A stretch of 64,000 bases of DNA from Thuidium tamariscinum. Taxonomy: Eukaryota; Streptophyta; Bryopsida; Hypnales; Thuidiaceae. Made by a program: the position numbers and the translations under genes. The stretch spans positions 5,148,501-5,212,500 of the forward strand of contig OX344758.2 in NCBI GenBank assembly GCA_947034885.2, written 5' to 3'. The notes below the pieces were generated by a model. The model worked only from the letters and a program-made list of their open reading frames with translations, was not told where the DNA came from and made no database searches. This document shows positions 60,001 to 64,000 of the stretch, in pieces; positions within the stretch are counted from its first letter, which is position 1, and every line of letters starts with the position of its first letter.

Positions 60001-60298
60001 GAAGCTAGCATCACAAATATTTCAGGAATGATACATAGCACTTTGGGGTGAAGACAATTTATTGACAGGAAAATACAAAGAAGCATGAAACCACCAGCCG
60101 AATTGCAGGGAATGAAAGAAACCCTCATTCGTTGGTTCAATGCAGACATTCAACATGCACAGAGGAATGATATAATATACGAGCTAGACCTCAAGATATG
60201 ATCAATCCAATGATAAACAAGCAGTGCAACTGCTTCGGATCGCTGTGGAAAGTTTTTCTTTGCACTGAAATTAGAAATTATCTATTATATTCCCAGGA
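57070..60298. other. Balanced-composition spacer between transposons and the GDSL gene
   Basis: Composition is balanced again, so this is probably low-copy DNA and includes the 3' flank of the GDSL gene at its right. The longest frame (152 codons, 58429-58887) has no recognisable domain. I see no splice-consistent gene model. Confidence 0.4.
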
Positions 60299-63200
60299 TC
60301 AGCTTGAAAGTTGGAGAGCCGCAAGCTGCTTGACGTTGATGGGGTAAATGTCCGCCGAAGAGCCGGAGAAGAAGCGTCGGCCGAGGATGACATTGGCGGC
60401 GTCAGTGGGATGGAATGGATCCCAGAACAGATGGCTCTTCCTGTTCTTGCAGAACGGCACGCCGGGGAAGCAGGGAGTCAATCCATGGTACAACCCGATC
60501 GGCATCCCACAGCAAGCTTGATCCTTCGTTGCGAAGCCTGCATCCAATCACCCATGTCAGCTAGCTATGGCTCTATACATTATATCATTACAACACGGAG
60601 TAGCAGTTGTAACAGATCGACAATTACTTTACAATGATTTTGTAGCGTTTTCGTACTATGGTACAAACTTCTGGTCTATTGTGAACCATTGCAAGTGTTG
60701 CAAACTTATTGCACACGGAAGAAACATATCGATGCCTACGCTACAAGTTGCAAAAACTGTTGCATTCTCATGATCAAATAACTGAAATTATATGGCAGTG
60801 TTGCGCTGAAACATTGCAAATTTTGTTCATAGATTTATGACGGTCTTGCGGAACCTTAGCAAAAATTCTTGCAATATCAGAATTCCGCACGAGTATACTC
60901 TGAAGATCCCGTCGGACGGTATATATCAAATAAGAGCATGCAGGTTGACATCACGGGCTCTCATATGGTCAAGTACTTAATCACTCTCTACAGCACCACC
61001 AAAAAATTTGCTAATAACGCAATGCAAACACGTGCTTCCAAAATTTTGACACTCAAAGTTGCTACTTTAGAAACATTTTCTGAAGGGAACACTGTTTCAA
61101 TGGAACAATTTTCTGGATAACATCTCAAGCTTGCTGAAACATGTTCCAAAATTTGCATGTTTGCTGAAAAGTCGCATGTTGAAAAACGTTGCTGACAGAC
61201 GTTAGTGTTTCAAATTCAATTGTGAAGAAAATGTGTGCACGCATCTCTCTGTGTGCATTTCAATCATCAAACTTTCCATTACGCAAGTGATTTTGAAGAG
61301 TTGCCCAATTTTACTTTGCAGAAGGAACTGTGCGAATCAAAGGGGAATCGCATTAGGAAGCGAGTTCATATATGTAGAGTTCTAAGGATTGAATGACCCG
61401 AGTTTGAGTGTACAGGATAATGTGCACATGAGTACTCACCGAAGGCGGAAGGATTTTTGATGATTTGCATGACGACGCTGTAAGAATCGGCAACGACAAA
61501 CTTGGCTTCTGAACCGTGAATGCCATTCAGCTCATCCACCAGCCACTTGAGAGCTGCGTTGAAGCCCGATACGAGCTCGTTGTCTTCTTCGACGCAACGC
61601 CCTTTCTCCGTCGCTTGCATTGTCATGCGATATGGGATGCACCCCAGAGGCCCCACATTCGTGAGCACGAACTTCCGTGCTCCCAGCTTCACAAGAGCCT
61701 GCAAATTATGTTGATCGATCTGTGCGTCAGAGACGAGACACTGACGAGAAAATTTGGGAGAGAATTCTGAATTGTATTGCAGTGTCCAGAATCACAAATC
61801 TAATTGAAACCGTGGTATAAACTCAGTTATACTAGCTTGAAGCTAACTCCTATACCTCTCATTTGCAAAAGACGGAGCCCTCTCAATTCCATGCATTTTT
61901 CATCCCGCAACAGCAAGGCAAAATTCCACCTATAAACACAGTTGTAACAGAAAAACAAGAAATATACATGTATCGTTTGTTTTTAGACCCTCTTCTACTG
62001 TAGTGTCTACAAAAGGTACACAATTTTCTGGAGCTTTAAGTGTGTTGCACGTCGACCTATTTTCTTGTTTAGCGGATTCACAAATATAATCCAATCGAAA
62101 CCACAGTATATTTTCAGGTTATACTAGCTTGATTCTAACTCTCATACCTCTCCTTTAATTTGCAAAAAACGGCTGCCAATTCAATGCATTTTTCTCCTCG
62201 CTATAGCAAGACAAAATTGCATCTTTAAACATTGTTACAGTGACTGAAGAACAAGAAGGATGTATTTTTTCTAGACCCTATTGCACATGTACGTAGTGTA
62301 CCGTCAACTGCTGGCGATATGTGCTGATGAGCGTGTCTTGAAACTGCTTCGGGGTGAAGAGCATCGGAGATGGAGATCCGTCGATCAAGTAATTGTTGAG
62401 GTAATCGTTGGAGCCCATGGTGATCGTGTAAATGGCGTTCTGTAGGAGCTCCTGCCCTGCTGTCGACCCCAACATCTGCAGAATCTGATCGCTGGTGTTT
62501 CGAAACAAATTGATCTGCTCCCACATAGGAATTCGGTTCACCTGCAATTAATCCCAACCACAAAGTACTTAAACTTTTAACAGTTAAGTAAACCCGCGTA
62601 ATAATTAATCTCCTTTCGCCGCATCCAAGACTTCAATCGACACCATCCATGACTTCGAAGTGAAGTTTCTATCTACCTATCGACTGAGTCTAAAGCTTAC
62701 GAAAGTGTAGCCAGTGAAGTCGAGAATCCCTGCTCCTCCTGAGGCATAGTTCACCCCTTTGAGAATCGCCTTGCCCTTCGCAGCGGGGTCCAGAAACACG
62801 GGTCCGAAAGGAATTCCCAAGAGTTCATCTGCAAGTTGAAATCACATCATTCGATATTGCATGCCTCAGGAACAATCAGCATTCAGCGAGGATGAATGGT
62901 GATATAAGAAATATTTAACCTCCATATTTCTTATAAGTAAGAAACAAGATTCTTCTCGAATGACCACTGAAGGAATCACTGATGTCATGGACTCAGAGTC
63001 CGAAAGGAACATGAAGAAGAGAGAATTTTACGAACAAGGAAGGTGAATTCAACAAAATGTCAAGCCAGATTCGTGCTCAATTGGATTTCATAGTCGGATT
63101 TTATGGAGTCGTTCGAAGCAGATTTCCACATGATCAGTTGGTCATGAACTCATTTCATCAGCGTACCGATGATATCTGCAACTGTTCGCCCGTTGCAGAA

Positions 63201-63455
63201 TCTTCCAGTGGCTTTCCCTCCTGGGAAATCAACGCCATTGGCACCGTAATTCGCTCGGGCCAATGAGCCGATGTAGTTGTTGTTGCCAGCATCTACAAGA
63301 GAGTCCCCGAAAATAAACGAGGCTGCAGGAAAGCTGCTCCGCGGCTTCTCGGGCCTCGTTGCAGCACATGAACCTCCATTTCGGAAGCACTGGAAGGTAA
63401 GAATCAGGACCACTACCCGCCTGAACTCAGCTTGAAAATTATACTTCACTGCCAT
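60299..63455 (-). CDS. GDSL esterase/lipase, secreted
   Basis: Exons on the minus strand: 63455-63167, 62828-62701, 62541-62302, 61698-61440, 60537-60299. All introns are GT-AG and frame is kept, giving 384 residues, normal for the plant GDSL family. The N-terminus has a hydrophobic stretch (VVVLILTFQCF) consistent with a signal peptide. Block I is FIFGDSLVDAGNNN with the nucleophile Ser. VNYASGGAGIL and ITMGSNDYLNNY supply the oxyanion-hole Gly and Asn, and DPFHPTDAAN supplies the catalytic Asp and His. GARKFVLTNVGPLGCIP is also typical. Members hydrolyse acyl esters, often of cuticle or wall lipids, outside the cell; the substrate here is unknown. The start was chosen as the only in-frame ATG before the signal-like segment. 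Confidence 0.95.
60650..61215. repeat. Short-motif-rich stretch in intron 4 of the GDSL gene
   Basis: Words such as GTTGCAAA, ATTGCAA, GCTGAAAC and their near-inverses recur many times through this part of the 902-bp intron. No boundary or duplication could be set, so it may be a decayed repeat rather than a defined element. Confidence 0.35.
61790..62265. repeat. Direct duplication within intron 3 of the GDSL gene
   Basis: Two copies of about 180 bp (roughly 61790-61975 and 62085-62265), each with TTATACTAGCTTGA, ATACCTCTC, TTTGCAAAA and AATGCATTTTTC in the same order, lie about 295 bp apart. They are clearly diverged. The right copy stops just before the 5' splice region of the intron. Confidence 0.75.
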
Positions 63456-64000
63456 GTCGATCGGTGATCGTGCAACCTGCCAGGTAAGTTACCACAAAAA
63501 CTTCAATTCAGTGTTTCTTCATCCCACCCTCAACAATTAAAAATAGAATACTCCACATGAACAATGAACTTGAAAGCAAAAATAATTGCAACTCTCATGT
63601 GATGGTGAGCTTGTGATCACATAAAAGGCCACTTAGTCACATGTCACTGACTCTCTCAAGAGGCAAGCTGATACTCCTTCAGTCATTGAACTATGGTCCA
63701 AGCCCTTTATTATAACCCAAAAAACAGAGATTATCAAGCCACATCTTGGCATTGGCATTATGACCGAAATCCTGAATGGTAAAGACATCATAAAAAAATG
63801 ACAGAGTTTGTTACCCAATCAGAGAGACTGCCGCAGCAACTGATCCTGGACAGCAACAATGGATGTTGGCACTTAGCAAGGATGATTTGTGTGGTGATCA
63901 ACTGAATGAGCTCAATGCTAAGTTAGCTCAAGCTTAGCTCATGAAAAAGGCTGTGGTGATGAAGACGTTATTGATAGGATTATATAGGGGTCTGAAGCTG
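63456..64000 (-). promoter_or_regulatory. Upstream region of the GDSL gene
   Basis: This is the region 5' of the GDSL start codon on the minus strand, presumably leader and promoter. No further gene is recognised, and no specific regulatory site can be supported. Confidence 0.4.

Overview
This window is nuclear DNA of a land plant, most plausibly a bryophyte (moss). The main evidence is two MIKC*-type MADS-box genes with an elongated I/K region built from many small exons. They also carry Gln-rich C-terminal halves and a shared last exon ending in DAWK. A third gene is a five-exon GDSL esterase/lipase. I cannot name the species from sequence alone. Genes and their flanks have balanced base composition, while the long spaces between them are very AT-rich and made largely of small non-autonomous DNA transposons. 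No rRNA, tRNA, CRISPR array or bacterial-type operon was seen.

Layout: 1-1.6 kb is unassigned balanced-composition DNA with one small terminal-inverted-repeat (TIR) element. 1.6-14.2 kb is a transposon field. 15.4-18.7 kb is MIKC* gene 1 (+). 18.7-42 kb is mostly transposon relics, broken by small islands at about 30.2-32.3 kb (a possible 128-residue gene, minisatellite and telomere-like repeats) and 36.2-37.9 kb. 42.4-46.8 kb is MIKC* gene 2 (+). 46.8-50.5 kb is unassigned and ends in a LINE-like 3' fragment. 50.5-57 kb is AT-rich and transposon-bearing. 57-60.3 kb is unassigned. 60.3-63.5 kb is the GDSL gene (-).

The two MADS genes are diverged tandem paralogues in the same orientation. 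I reconstructed both exon by exon; all joins keep frame, giving 377 residues for gene 2 and 403 or 425 for gene 1. Gene 1 carries an extra in-frame 66-bp exon that looks like a diverged copy of the preceding exon. It lacks two introns that gene 2 has, and it has one short exon with no visible partner in gene 2.

The least expected result is the transposon structure. One superfamily has ends like GGGTNATTGCAAGAAA, a unit length near 730 bp in four internal sequence types (called A-D here), and 4-bp target duplications seen as AAGA, TCAA, GCCT, TGAT, ACAT, AGTA, CAAA and TTAA. Copies sit inside one another, so their order of insertion can be read. One copy is a 1.09-kb near-perfect palindrome. 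A second superfamily is flanked by TTAA and has CCCCTAAA ends. Other elements are CACTA-type hairpins with a TGA duplication, an hAT-like element with an 8-bp duplication, and a family with GGGAGATTACTC ends. No transposase gene was recognised in the window, so all are presumably mobilised from elsewhere.
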